This document shows positions 1-6,287 of a stretch of DNA of 7,225 nt, one piece after another; position 1 is the first letter of the stretch, and each line of letters begins with the position of its first letter. This DNA comes from Gammaproteobacteria bacterium (GTDB taxonomy: Bacteria; Pseudomonadota; Gammaproteobacteria; Pseudomonadales; M0112), in NCBI GenBank assembly GCA_006227085.1, contig SBFY01000061.1, positions 1 to 7,225 on the forward strand. Direction: 5' to 3'. Under the pieces are notes generated by a model. The model was given only the letters and a program-made list of their open reading frames with translations. It had not been told where the DNA came from and ran no database searches. Made by a program: the position numbers and the translations under genes.

Positions 1-542
1 TCACCACGCTCGGTTTCACCGATGAAAATTTCAGCGGCCACTTCGAGCAGCAGGTTCTTGATGTAATTGAAGAACAGGATTTCACTGCCGGCATCAGCAT
101 CCCACTCATCGAGTGCGCGCTCATAAATCTTGTTGATTTCGCTGGTGTAGTGCTTCAGTGCTTCGTTCTTGAAGGCGGTCTGCACGATACGGCGCTGGTG
201 CTTGTGGACGTTGTAGTCTTCCATGATCAGGCTGCCAGAGAAGAATATCGTCAGGCGACCCATGAAACCCATCTTCGAGGAGAATTCCTTGTTCGGGTCC
301 AGCAGGATGCGCTGGTTCACGTCCGGACCCACCGCCAGTACGCCTTCGCCACCCAGCATCTTCATGCGTGAGATCGGGCCATATTGCTTGACGCGTTTCA
401 CCGCCCAGGTATACGGATCCTTGTAAATCTCTATCGAGTGCCCAAGGACCGGCAAACCACCATCACCGGGGATGGAGGAAAAGTCCGTGTTATTGGGCTC
501 GTGGATATAGTCTTCGTAACGGGGGATTTCTGCTTGCGCCAT
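1..542 (-). CDS. Cytochrome P450, N-terminal part (runs off the window start)
   Basis: Translating the minus strand from the ATG at 542-540 gives 180 residues with no stop, running off the left edge. Residues 24-35 read IPGDGGLPVLGH, the proline-rich hinge that opens the P450 fold. Residues 113-124 read HKHQRRIVQTAF, matching the helix-C H-x-x-x-R(R)...F signature whose Arg contacts a haem propionate. The following helical stretch (about 160-175, LLLEVAAEIFIGE) suits helix D/E. There is no N-terminal membrane anchor, so it should be a soluble bacterial P450 needing separate ferredoxin and reductase partners. The I-helix, ExxR and haem-Cys motifs lie outside the window, so integrity and CYP family cannot be judged. 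The general look recalls CYP120/CYP26/CYP51-like enzymes, which act on isoprenoid or sterol-like substrates; this is only an impression. A weak GAGA-type ribosome site lies just upstream. It is co-directional with the thiolase-like gene. Confidence 0.88.
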   Translation of the reverse strand, partial: MAQAEIPRYEDYIHEPNNTDFSSIPGDGGLPVLGHSIEIYKDPYTWAVKRVKQYGPISRMKMLGGEGVLAVGPDVNQRILLDPNKEFSSKMGFMGRLTIFFSGSLIMEDYNVHKHQRRIVQTAFKNEALKHYTSEINKIYERALDEWDADAGSEILFFNYIKNLLLEVAAEIFIGETERG

Positions 543-553
543 AATGTTTCTCG

Positions 554-595
554 CTAACTGCCTGTGTCTCACGACGTGTGTCTAACTACCCGTGT
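554..595. repeat. Imperfect direct repeat upstream of the P450 start
   Basis: CTAACTGCCTGTGT (554-567) and CTAACTACCCGTGT (582-595) match at 12 of 14 positions, with starts 28 bases apart. The nearer copy is 12 bases upstream of the P450 start codon. Placement before a coding start allows a role as paired protein-binding sites, but a chance or duplication origin is equally possible. Confidence 0.35.
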
Positions 596-620
596 ATGGG
601 GCCTGGGGTACGGGGCATCC

Positions 621-645
621 TGCGTCCTGTTAGCCACAGCACGCA
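621..645 (-). other. Inverted repeat / RNA hairpin in the thiolase-P450 gap
   Basis: Arms TGCGTCCTGT (621-630) and ACAGCACGCA (636-645) are complementary at 9 of 10 positions, with a 5-base loop TAGCC. No T-run follows on either strand, so it does not look like an intrinsic terminator. It could be an mRNA-stabilising or processing hairpin. Confidence 0.4.
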
Positions 646-667
646 AGTGACCGTTTATTTACCACTA

Positions 668-683
668 AAACGGCTTGCCGTTT
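668..683 (-). terminator. Short hairpin 3' of the thiolase-like gene, possible weak terminator
   Basis: AAACGGC (668-674) and GCCGTTT (677-683) form a perfect 7-base inverted repeat about a TT centre, 21 bases after the thiolase-like stop codon on the minus strand. The minus-strand tail is only a four-T run (GCCGTTTTAG). The stem is short, so it would at most cause partial termination before the P450. Confidence 0.35.
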
Positions 684-704
684 GTTGATATATCTCACTC
701 ATCA

Positions 705-2195
705 CTACGCTGACCGGGAAAAGGTATGGTCGGCATTCACCGTGACGGTGCGGCCGACAAACTCTTCCTGGGTCATGGCCTCCAGCAGGGCCTTGTCGAG
801 GCTTTTGGCGACAGTGCGCTGGCCGGCCGGGGTTTCCACATAGGCAAAACCGTGGGAAACGCCCTCCTTGTTGAAGACCACAGTGTAACCGATGATGGCG
901 GCCGGACCGGCATATTCGGTGATACTGGGCACCGGTTTGTCGATGGCGGCCACGGCATCGGTCACGTCCTCAAACGCATAGCCGTTGGGGCCCGGCCGAT
1001 TGGAGAAAATCGCCACCGCCTGCTTGCCGAAAATACCGCTCAGGTTCGAGGTCAGGCCGAACTGCCGGCCATCCTGCCCGCGCAGCACTTCCACCATCCG
1101 CGCCACCCCGTCCAGCGCCGCATGGTTGTATGGGCCGCCCGCAAAGGCCATGCAGCCGGTCACCGTCCACGGGCAAACGCCTTCGAGCTTCAGGTCATGG
1201 GCGAAGGACTGGATCGCCGCCGGGAAGCAGCTGTACAGCTCGGCGGCATGCAGTTGCTGCGGCGTAATCCCGGCCAGGGCGTAAGCGCGTTCGCCAGCGA
1301 TTTGCGTACCGGGGTGGCTGAACAGGGTTTTCTGCTCGGCCAGGCACACCACATGACGCGACTGCGCGGCCGATACCGGATACACCCAGCGGCGCTCATC
1401 AATGCCCAGCTCGCGGGCTGTGGCCACCGTGCACACCATGATGGCAACCGCCTGGTTCACGTTCCACTGGCTGTTGTGCTTCTTGGTGTACGGGAAGGCC
1501 AGCATGGCGTTCTTGCCGACCGGGTTGCGGATCTCCTCGGCGGGCACCACTTCCTGGCTCCAGGCGTGCGGGTTCTTCGCCGCGACCTTGCTGAATTCGT
1601 GATAAAGCGCTGCGACCTTGTCGCGGTGCGCCTCGATCGACAGGCCCTGGTGATGGCGCCAGGCCGATTCCATCACCGCGAACAATTCCACCGGCATGAA
1701 CACACCGGCCTGCGCTTCGGCCGGCGTGGCAAACGGGTCCGGCGTGGGATGGTAAATATCCGGCGCAGGAGTGTCTTCGCCCTGCTCGGTATTGCTGACG
1801 GTGACACCCTCGATCTTGGCGCGCAATTCGCGGTATTTGGCTTCACCACCGGTGACCACGCCCAGCCGCGTCTTGCCGCTCGCCACCGCCTCGAACAAGT
1901 CGAACAGCGGGTTCATCTGCAGCACGCCGAGATCCGACAGGATGCTTTGCGCCTGTGGGCAACCGATGGCATCCGCCACCAGCTTGCCGGGGTTCCGGTA
2001 TTGCCACATGCCCTGCTCGACCGAAATGCAATCGAGTTGCTTCACCAGGCCATCATCACCCGCATCGCGGGCGGCATCACGCACCGCTTCGACCATGAGC
2101 TGGTACGGCTCGGGGCAATCCAGGGCGCTGTCGGATTTCACCTGGCAGAAACCGACGCCAATAATGACGGGGGTATTCGGGGAGGGTGTAGGCAC
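705..2195 (-). CDS. Thiolase-like protein (TLP1/SCP2-thiolase type) with extra C-terminal domain
   Basis: A 496-residue thiolase-fold protein, often annotated acetyl-CoA acetyltransferase. Residues about 1-400 carry thiolase landmarks: N-terminal IIGVG (11-15), ELYSCFP (319-325) matching the ELHDCF loop of SCP2 thiolases, and GGPYNH (353-358) where classical thiolases have the GHP motif. The region that normally holds the nucleophilic Cys reads LGVLQMNPLF (89-99 area), with Gly or Val at that place and no Cys, so ordinary Claisen thiolysis looks unlikely. Residues about 410-496 form an extra beta-rich module beginning near TDAVAAIDKPVP, as in mycobacterial thiolase-like protein type 1 (added OB-fold-like domain). 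The start is GTG at 2195-2193, preceded by AGGAG at 7 bases; the reading frame opens directly with the conserved thiolase N-terminus. It diverges from the aldehyde dehydrogenase and lies upstream of the P450. Possible roles are retro-aldol cleavage, CoA-ester binding or scaffolding; the reaction is unknown. Confidence 0.88.
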   Translation of the reverse strand: MPTPSPNTPVIIGVGFCQVKSDSALDCPEPYQLMVEAVRDAARDAGDDGLVKQLDCISVEQGMWQYRNPGKLVADAIGCPQAQSILSDLGVLQMNPLFDLFEAVASGKTRLGVVTGGEAKYRELRAKIEGVTVSNTEQGEDTPAPDIYHPTPDPFATPAEAQAGVFMPVELFAVMESAWRHHQGLSIEAHRDKVAALYHEFSKVAAKNPHAWSQEVVPAEEIRNPVGKNAMLAFPYTKKHNSQWNVNQAVAIMVCTVATARELGIDERRWVYPVSAAQSRHVVCLAEQKTLFSHPGTQIAGERAYALAGITPQQLHAAELYSCFPAAIQSFAHDLKLEGVCPWTVTGCMAFAGGPYNHAALDGVARMVEVLRGQDGRQFGLTSNLSGIFGKQAVAIFSNRPGPNGYAFEDVTDAVAAIDKPVPSITEYAGPAAIIGYTVVFNKEGVSHGFAYVETPAGQRTVAKSLDKALLEAMTQEEFVGRTVTVNADHTFSRSA

Positions 2196-2202
2196 GGGAG
2201 GA

Positions 2203-2207
2203 CTCCT
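2203..2207 (-). promoter_or_regulatory. Ribosome binding site fixing the GTG start of the thiolase-like gene
   Basis: The minus strand reads AGGAG seven bases before the GTG at 2195-2193. No in-frame ATG with a comparable site lies near the conserved thiolase N-terminus, so the GTG is the best start. Confidence 0.75.
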
Positions 2208-2300
2208 GCAACTTCAACCAGCCCAGCGGGCCGGGGGTAACGAATCGGTAATACGAAAAGTGTGTGGCATGACTAGCCAGCGCGCATAATGTATACCAAT

Positions 2301-2329
2301 ATATTCAAATATACTATGGTATATTTCAA
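2301..2329 (-). promoter_or_regulatory. Candidate promoter for the thiolase-like gene
   Basis: On the minus strand TTGAAA (2329-2324) is followed after 17 bases by GAATAT (2306-2301). This fits a sigma-70 layout and overlaps the palindrome, so a bound regulator would block it. The leader would be roughly 100 bases. The assignment rests on hexamer resemblance only. Confidence 0.35.
2307..2326. promoter_or_regulatory. Perfect 8-4-8 palindrome, likely operator
   Basis: AAATATAC (2307-2314) and GTATATTT (2319-2326) are exact reverse complements around TATG. TT (2304-2305) and AA (2328-2329) extend the symmetry beyond one mismatch. A further GTATA half-site at 2291-2295 is inverted relative to TATAC at 2310-2314, and TATACCA (2292-2298) pairs with TGGTATA (2317-2323). 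Multiple overlapping half-sites between divergent genes are typical of a repressor operator such as a TetR-family site. The regulator is not in the window, and the motif does not match the KstR or KstR2 consensus that I know. Confidence 0.6.
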
Positions 2330-2347
2330 TGCCGGGAAGATGACCTT

Positions 2348-2376
2348 TTGCTCACCCTCATGCCTCCCGATATTTT
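2348..2376 (+). promoter_or_regulatory. Candidate promoter for the aldehyde dehydrogenase operon
   Basis: TTGCTC (2348-2353) and TATTTT (2371-2376) are 17 bases apart and would give a leader of about 40 bases. TATACT (2310-2315) inside the palindrome is an alternative -10, and TTGACG (2375-2380) is a good -35 without a matching -10. None is decisive. Confidence 0.3.
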
Positions 2377-2423
2377 GACGTTAATTCTTTTAAATCAACA
2401 GGTTATGCGATCAGGATTCCACC

Positions 2424-3875
2424 ATGACAACTGTATATGAGACCCCGGTGGCGGCCATGGAGGCCACGCTCGACAAACAGAAGGCCAGCTTCATCAGCGA
2501 TGGCTTCCCATCGGCGGCGACCCGCATCGACCGCCTGCAGCGCGTCTACCGCATGGTCGGCGAGAACCAGCAGGCGATCATCGATGCCTGTGATGCCGAT
2601 TTTGGCGGCCATTCCCGCCATCAGGCCCAGATGTCGGAAGTGCTGGCGGTGATGGATGGTGCCCAGCAGACGATCAAACAGGTCAAACGCTGGATGAAAC
2701 CGGAAAAGCGCAAGGCACCGTTCCCGCAGAACCTGCTCGGCGCCAAGGCGCGGGTGGAATACGTGCCGAAGGGCGTGGTCGGCAACCTGTCGACCTGGAA
2801 CTTCCCGGTCTACACCGCCCTGCTGCCACTGCTTGGCATCTTTGCGGCCGGCAACCGGGCGATGCTGAAATTTTCCGAGATGAACCCGCGCATCGGCGCC
2901 CTGATGTGCGAGCTGATCCCGAAATATTTTGACGAAACCGAGCTGGCCGGCGTGACCGGTGGCCCGCAAACCGGTGCCGCGTTTGCCGCCCTGCCGCTGG
3001 ATCACATCATCTTTACCGGTGGCACCCACATCGGCCGTCACATCCTGCAGGCGGCGGTACAACACCTGACGCCGTGCACGCTGGAACTGGGCGGCAAGTC
3101 GCCGGTGCTGGTCAGCCGCTCGCATGACATCAGCAAGGCGGCCCAACGCATCATGACCGGCAAGGCCCTGAACCAGGGCCAGGCCTGCCTGGGCCCGGAT
3201 TACTGCTTCGTGCCCCGCGAATCGCTGGACGTGTTCGTGAACGCTGCCATTGCGCACTACACGCAGTTGTTCCCGACCGTGCTCAACAACCCGGATGTCA
3301 CTTCGGTCATTAATGAACGCCATTACCAGCGCGTGATGGGCATCATCAACGACGCCCGCGACAAGGGCGGCGACGTGCGTGCCATCAACCCGGCCAATGA
3401 GGACTTCAGCCAGCAGCAGGGATCACACAAGATCCCGATGACGCTGGTGGTCGACCCCACCGAAAACATGCGCGTGATGCAGGAAGAGTTGTTCGGCCCG
3501 GTGATGGCGATCAAACCCTATGACCACATCGATGACTGCATCACCTACATCAATGCCCACCCACGCCCGCTGGGCCTGTATTACTTCGGCACCGATGCGG
3601 CCGAGGAGCGCAAGGTGCTCGACTTCACCATCAGCGGCGGCGTGACCCTGAACGATGTGATGCACCATTCCAGCTGTGATGACCTGCCGTTCGGCGGCAT
3701 CGGCCCGTCCGGCATGGGCAACTACCACGGGCTGGATGGTTTCCGCACCTTCAGCCATGCCCGTGCCATCTATAAACAGACTAACGTCGATTTAATGAAA
3801 CTGTTTGGCATGCTGCCGCCGTATACCGACAAGTGCCAGAACCAACTCAACAACCTGACCAAAGTAAAGAAGTAG
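2424..3875 (+). CDS. NAD(P)-dependent aldehyde dehydrogenase, coniferyl aldehyde dehydrogenase type
   Basis: A 483-residue class-3-like aldehyde dehydrogenase that should oxidise an aldehyde to the carboxylic acid in the cytoplasm. Key elements are in order: WNFP with catalytic Asn126 (125-128), the nucleotide-fold FTGGTHIG (197-204), ELGGKSP with general-base Glu221 (221-227), GQACLGPDY with nucleophile Cys255 (252-260), EELFGPV (354-360) and LPFGGIGPSGMG (421-432). All catalytic residues are present and the length is normal for CalB-type enzymes. The ATG at 2424 has AGGA seven bases upstream. It is the first gene of a plus-strand operon with the next gene 9 bases downstream. In context it probably oxidises an aldehyde produced after P450 hydroxylation and alcohol oxidation, making the acid for CoA activation. 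The coniferyl label reflects family resemblance; lignin aldehydes need not be the substrate, and a fatty or isoprenoid aldehyde is as likely. Confidence 0.92.
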   Translation: MTTVYETPVAAMEATLDKQKASFISDGFPSAATRIDRLQRVYRMVGENQQAIIDACDADFGGHSRHQAQMSEVLAVMDGAQQTIKQVKRWMKPEKRKAPFPQNLLGAKARVEYVPKGVVGNLSTWNFPVYTALLPLLGIFAAGNRAMLKFSEMNPRIGALMCELIPKYFDETELAGVTGGPQTGAAFAALPLDHIIFTGGTHIGRHILQAAVQHLTPCTLELGGKSPVLVSRSHDISKAAQRIMTGKALNQGQACLGPDYCFVPRESLDVFVNAAIAHYTQLFPTVLNNPDVTSVINERHYQRVMGIINDARDKGGDVRAINPANEDFSQQQGSHKIPMTLVVDPTENMRVMQEELFGPVMAIKPYDHIDDCITYINAHPRPLGLYYFGTDAAEERKVLDFTISGGVTLNDVMHHSSCDDLPFGGIGPSGMGNYHGLDGFRTFSHARAIYKQTNVDLMKLFGMLPPYTDKCQNQLNNLTKVKK

Positions 3876-3884
3876 GAAACCCCT

Positions 3885-5072
3885 ATGCACATTGCCTATA
3901 CCGACGAACAACAGGCGCTGAAAACACGCCTTGAAACCTACCTGCAGTCCATCGTTACCGAAGAACTGCTGAATGAAATGAAAGACCCGAACCTGATGGA
4001 AGGCGGCGGCCCCGTGTTCCGTGCGGCCATGAAAAAGATGGGCGCGGACGGTTGGCTGGGGTTGGGCTGGCCGAAAGAACTGGGCGGCGCCGGCATTGGC
4101 CCGGTCGAGCAGCACATTTTTGCCGAAACCATCATGGCGTCCGGTTTCCCCTACCCCTTCCTGACCATCGACACCATTGGCCCGATGCTGGCGCAACACG
4201 CCAACGGCTTCATCCAGGAAACGGTGGTGAAGGAAATCCTGAAAGGGAATGTCTTTATTTCCGTCGGTTACTCCGAACCGAATGCCGGCACCGATTTGGC
4301 CAGCCTGCAAACGCGCGCGGTGAAAGACGGTGATGACTGGGTAATCAACGGCCAGAAAATCTGGACCAGCCTCGGCCAGTTTGCCGATTACATCTGGCTG
4401 GCCGCCCGCACCAACACTGACCCGGCGATCAAGAAGCACAAGGGCATCACCATGTTTTTGGTGCCGACCTCATCCAAGGGCTATTCCTGCACACCGATCC
4501 ACACACTGGGCGTGCGCACCAATGCGACCTATTACGAGGATGTGCGCATCCCGGATAAATACCGCGTCAGCGAAGTGGATGCCGGCTGGGGCCTGATCAC
4601 CGGCCAGCTGAACCGCGAGCGTTTGTCGATCGTGAATCCCGGCATGATGGGCGGCATCTTCGAACAGGTGTGTGCGTGGGCCGCTGAAACGAAAGACCGC
4701 AATGGCGAGTTGCTGATCACGCAGCCGTGGGTGAAGGAAAACCTGGCACGCGTGCAAGCCGACCTGGAAGTGCTGAAACTGCTGTGCTGGAAACAGGCAT
4801 GGGCGATGCAGAACGGCAACCCGGGCATGGCCGATTCCTCCGCTGCAAAAGTCTACGGCAGTGAATTCTTTGTCGAGTGCTATCGCCGCCTGCTGGAAGT
4901 GGTTGGCCAGGCTGGCACGCTCAAGCGCGATTCCAAAGGCGCGATCCTGCGCGGCAAACTCGAACACCGCTATCGCTCGGGTTCGGTGCTGACCTTCGGT
5001 GGTGGCACTAACGAAATCCAGCGCGAAATCATTGCTGGCGCGGGCCTGTGGCTGCCGCGCGCACGCCCGTAA
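3885..5072 (+). CDS. Acyl-CoA dehydrogenase, catalytic (alpha) subunit, FadE26-like
   Basis: A 395-residue acyl-CoA dehydrogenase that should introduce an alpha,beta double bond into an acyl-CoA using FAD. It has the flavin/substrate loop YSEPNAGTDL (129-138), the IWTS strand (159-162) and the C-terminal FGGGTNEIQREI (371-382). The Glu of the MCAD-type YEGT motif is Gly here. A helix-G Glu in NRERL (Glu245) sits where isovaleryl- and long-chain-type enzymes, and FadE26-type steroid enzymes, keep the catalytic base. The usual RxxFGxxIxxFQ flavin-contact segment is replaced by unrelated sequence (about 270-295), which is a hallmark of subunits that need a partner. That missing motif is found in the next gene, so the two probably form one heteromeric enzyme. 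An AGGA site overlaps the preceding stop codon, so translation is probably coupled to the aldehyde dehydrogenase. Confidence 0.9.
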   Translation: MHIAYTDEQQALKTRLETYLQSIVTEELLNEMKDPNLMEGGGPVFRAAMKKMGADGWLGLGWPKELGGAGIGPVEQHIFAETIMASGFPYPFLTIDTIGPMLAQHANGFIQETVVKEILKGNVFISVGYSEPNAGTDLASLQTRAVKDGDDWVINGQKIWTSLGQFADYIWLAARTNTDPAIKKHKGITMFLVPTSSKGYSCTPIHTLGVRTNATYYEDVRIPDKYRVSEVDAGWGLITGQLNRERLSIVNPGMMGGIFEQVCAWAAETKDRNGELLITQPWVKENLARVQADLEVLKLLCWKQAWAMQNGNPGMADSSAAKVYGSEFFVECYRRLLEVVGQAGTLKRDSKGAILRGKLEHRYRSGSVLTFGGGTNEIQREIIAGAGLWLPRARP

Positions 5073-5075
5073 TTG

Positions 5076-5081
5076 AAGGAG
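5076..5081 (+). promoter_or_regulatory. Strong ribosome binding site of the second acyl-CoA dehydrogenase
   Basis: AAGGAG lies in the 15-base gap after the alpha-subunit stop, six bases before the ATG at 5088. It is the strongest Shine-Dalgarno site in the window, in keeping with matched synthesis of the two subunits. Confidence 0.75.
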
Positions 5082-5087
5082 TAGATC

Positions 5088-6197
5088 ATGGACTTTGCAT
5101 ATCCGGAAACACATGGCGATATCCAGAACCTCGCCAACCAGATTTTCAGCGATCACTGCGCACCCGATCGCCTGAAGAAACTCGAAGCCAAGGGCCCTTA
5201 CCTCGACAGCGAACTGTGGGGCAAGGTCGTCGAGAGCGGCCTGCACGCAGCTTCACTGCCGGAAAGCGCCGGCGGCATGGGTCTCGATTTCGCTGCCAGC
5301 ATGATGGTGGTGGAAGCGCTCGGGCAAGCGGTAGTGAATGTGCCGCTGGTGCCGTCGATCATTTCCACCGCACTGCCGCTGGCCACGCTCGATGTGGCCG
5401 AAGCGAAAAAGGCTGTTGAACAAGCGGCGGCGGGTGACATCCTCACCACGGCGCATATTGAACCCGGCAATGAAGACCCGCTGAATCCATCCACCACGGT
5501 CAGCAATGGCCAGCTCAATGGCGTCAAGCACTGTGTGCCGTATGCAGCCGAGGCGAAATGGATGCTGGTCAGCGCCATGTCGGGCGATGCCTTGTGGGTC
5601 GGCCTGGTCGATACCCACGCTGACGGGGTATCCATCGCTGCCCAGGATGCCACCACCGGTGAACCGCAATACGAAGTGACTTTCAGCAATGCCAAGGCGC
5701 ACACACTGGCCACTGGCAAGGCTGCGGTGGCACTGATGCAAAAATCGATTGCCATGACCACGGCCGCGTACTGCAACATGGCTGTCGGCGTGTGCACGAA
5801 GATGACCCGCATCGCCTGCGATTACACCAGCCAGCGCCAGCAGTTCGGTGTCGCAATCGCGACCTTCCAGGCCGTGGCACACCGCCTGGCCGACTGCTTC
5901 ATTGATACCGAGTGCCTGAAGATCATTACCCTGAAGGCAACCAACGACATCAGTGAAGGCGATGACAATGCGGCATCCCTGTCGATGGCAAAAATCTGGT
6001 GTGGCGATGCACTGCACCGCATCAGCCAGGCCACCCAGCATGTCCACGGCGGTGCCGGCATCGACCGCGATTATCACCTGTGGCGCTACTGCCTGTGGGC
6101 GAAGTTCCTCGAACTCGCGCTGGGCTCATCACGCACCCATCTGGTGGCGCTGGCCGACCGGCTGCAGGCTGACTATTTAGCTGAAAGCGCACGCTGA
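5088..6197 (+). CDS. Acyl-CoA dehydrogenase-like partner (beta) subunit, FadE27-like
   Basis: A 369-residue acyl-CoA dehydrogenase family protein. It keeps the flavin-contact segment RQQFGVAIATFQAVAHRLAD (250-269) and the C-terminal QATQHVHGGAGI (314-325) followed by the RDYHLWRY helix (327-334). It has lost both possible catalytic Glu sites: the helix-G stretch 221-230 has no acidic residue, and the YEGT position reads ALGS (344-347). The middle domain lacks the E-P-x-A-G-x-D-L flavin loop; the matching place reads AHIEPGNEDPLN (122-133). It therefore should not work alone. Its preserved motifs are those missing from the upstream subunit, as in the alpha2-beta2 FadE26/FadE27 and FadE28/FadE29-type enzymes of steroid side-chain degradation, where FAD binds at the subunit interface. 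A terminator follows 14 bases after its stop. Pairing is inferred from motifs and gene order. Confidence 0.88.
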   Translation: MDFAYPETHGDIQNLANQIFSDHCAPDRLKKLEAKGPYLDSELWGKVVESGLHAASLPESAGGMGLDFAASMMVVEALGQAVVNVPLVPSIISTALPLATLDVAEAKKAVEQAAAGDILTTAHIEPGNEDPLNPSTTVSNGQLNGVKHCVPYAAEAKWMLVSAMSGDALWVGLVDTHADGVSIAAQDATTGEPQYEVTFSNAKAHTLATGKAAVALMQKSIAMTTAAYCNMAVGVCTKMTRIACDYTSQRQQFGVAIATFQAVAHRLADCFIDTECLKIITLKATNDISEGDDNAASLSMAKIWCGDALHRISQATQHVHGGAGIDRDYHLWRYCLWAKFLELALGSSRTHLVALADRLQADYLAESAR

Positions 6198-6211
6198 GTT
6201 GTCGTAGGATA

Positions 6212-6255
6212 AAGCCGTCCCGTCTTGGCCAAGCCAGACGCGGGGCGGCTTTTTT
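6212..6255 (+). terminator. Intrinsic terminator after the acyl-CoA dehydrogenase pair
   Basis: The left arm starts AAGCCGTCCCGTCT (6212-6225) and the right arm ends AGACGCGGGGCGGCTT (6236-6251). They pair throughout apart from a two-base bulge and one G-U, and a run of six T (6250-6255) follows on the plus strand. It sits 14 bases after the stop codon of the beta subunit and 32 bases before the next start codon. The opposite strand has only three T after the stem, so it acts mainly in the plus direction. Confidence 0.9.
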
Positions 6256-6275
6256 ATTTCAGGGACAACCCGGCC

Positions 6276-6281
6276 AGGAAA
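6276..6281 (+). promoter_or_regulatory. Ribosome binding site deciding the reductase start
   Basis: AGGAAA lies just before the ATG at 6288. The open frame extends upstream to a TTG at 6225, but that codon is inside the terminator stem and lacks a ribosome site, so 6288 is preferred. Confidence 0.7.
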
Positions 6282-6287
6282 CCGATC

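Larger units (their letters stand above)
543..704 (-). other. Intergenic region between thiolase-like gene and P450 gene
   Basis: This 162-base gap separates two co-directional minus-strand genes and holds no convincing ORF. It contains two inverted repeats (621-645 and 668-683), an imperfect direct repeat (554-567 and 582-595) and a small palindrome CACG-A-CGTG at 570-578. It is longer than the 9-15 base gaps inside the plus-strand operon, so the P450 may have its own promoter or be transcribed by partial read-through. I could not pick a convincing -35/-10 pair. Confidence 0.5.
2196..2423. promoter_or_regulatory. Divergent intergenic promoter region
   Basis: This 228-base gap separates the divergent thiolase-like and aldehyde dehydrogenase genes and must hold the promoters for both directions unless transcription comes from further away. 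It has no credible ORF of its own. The most striking part is an AT-rich island (about 2286-2330) in otherwise GC-rich sequence, carrying a long palindrome. Candidate promoter elements are listed separately; none is a perfect sigma-70 match. Confidence 0.65.

Noticed and set aside
150..426. Small plus-strand open frames at 150-371 and 223-426
   Set aside because: They are antisense to the P450 N-terminus, which has clear hinge and helix-C motifs on the minus strand.
726..2240. A 504-codon open frame on the plus strand opposite the thiolase-like gene
   Set aside because: It is the antisense shadow of a GC-rich gene: the protein is rich in His, Arg and Gly with no recognisable domain, whereas the opposite strand encodes a clear thiolase-fold protein with a ribosome site.
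2340..2378. A 12-codon ATG frame in the leader of the aldehyde dehydrogenase gene, considered as a leader peptide
   Set aside because: It has no ribosome site and no run of regulatory codons, and no attenuator hairpin follows it.
2403..3323. A 306-codon minus-strand open frame opposite the aldehyde dehydrogenase
   Set aside because: It is low-complexity, Arg/His/Gln-rich shadow sequence without motifs, lying fully across a gene with all aldehyde dehydrogenase signatures.
4470..6077. Minus-strand open frames (4470-5246 and 5253-6077) opposite the dehydrogenase genes
   Set aside because: They show no family motifs and mirror the codon structure of the well-supported plus-strand genes.
6225..6287. 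21-residue N-terminal extension of the reductase from a TTG codon at 6225
   Set aside because: The codon lies inside the terminator stem, lacks a Shine-Dalgarno site, and the extension is not hydrophobic or family-like; ATG 6288 with AGGAAA upstream fits better.
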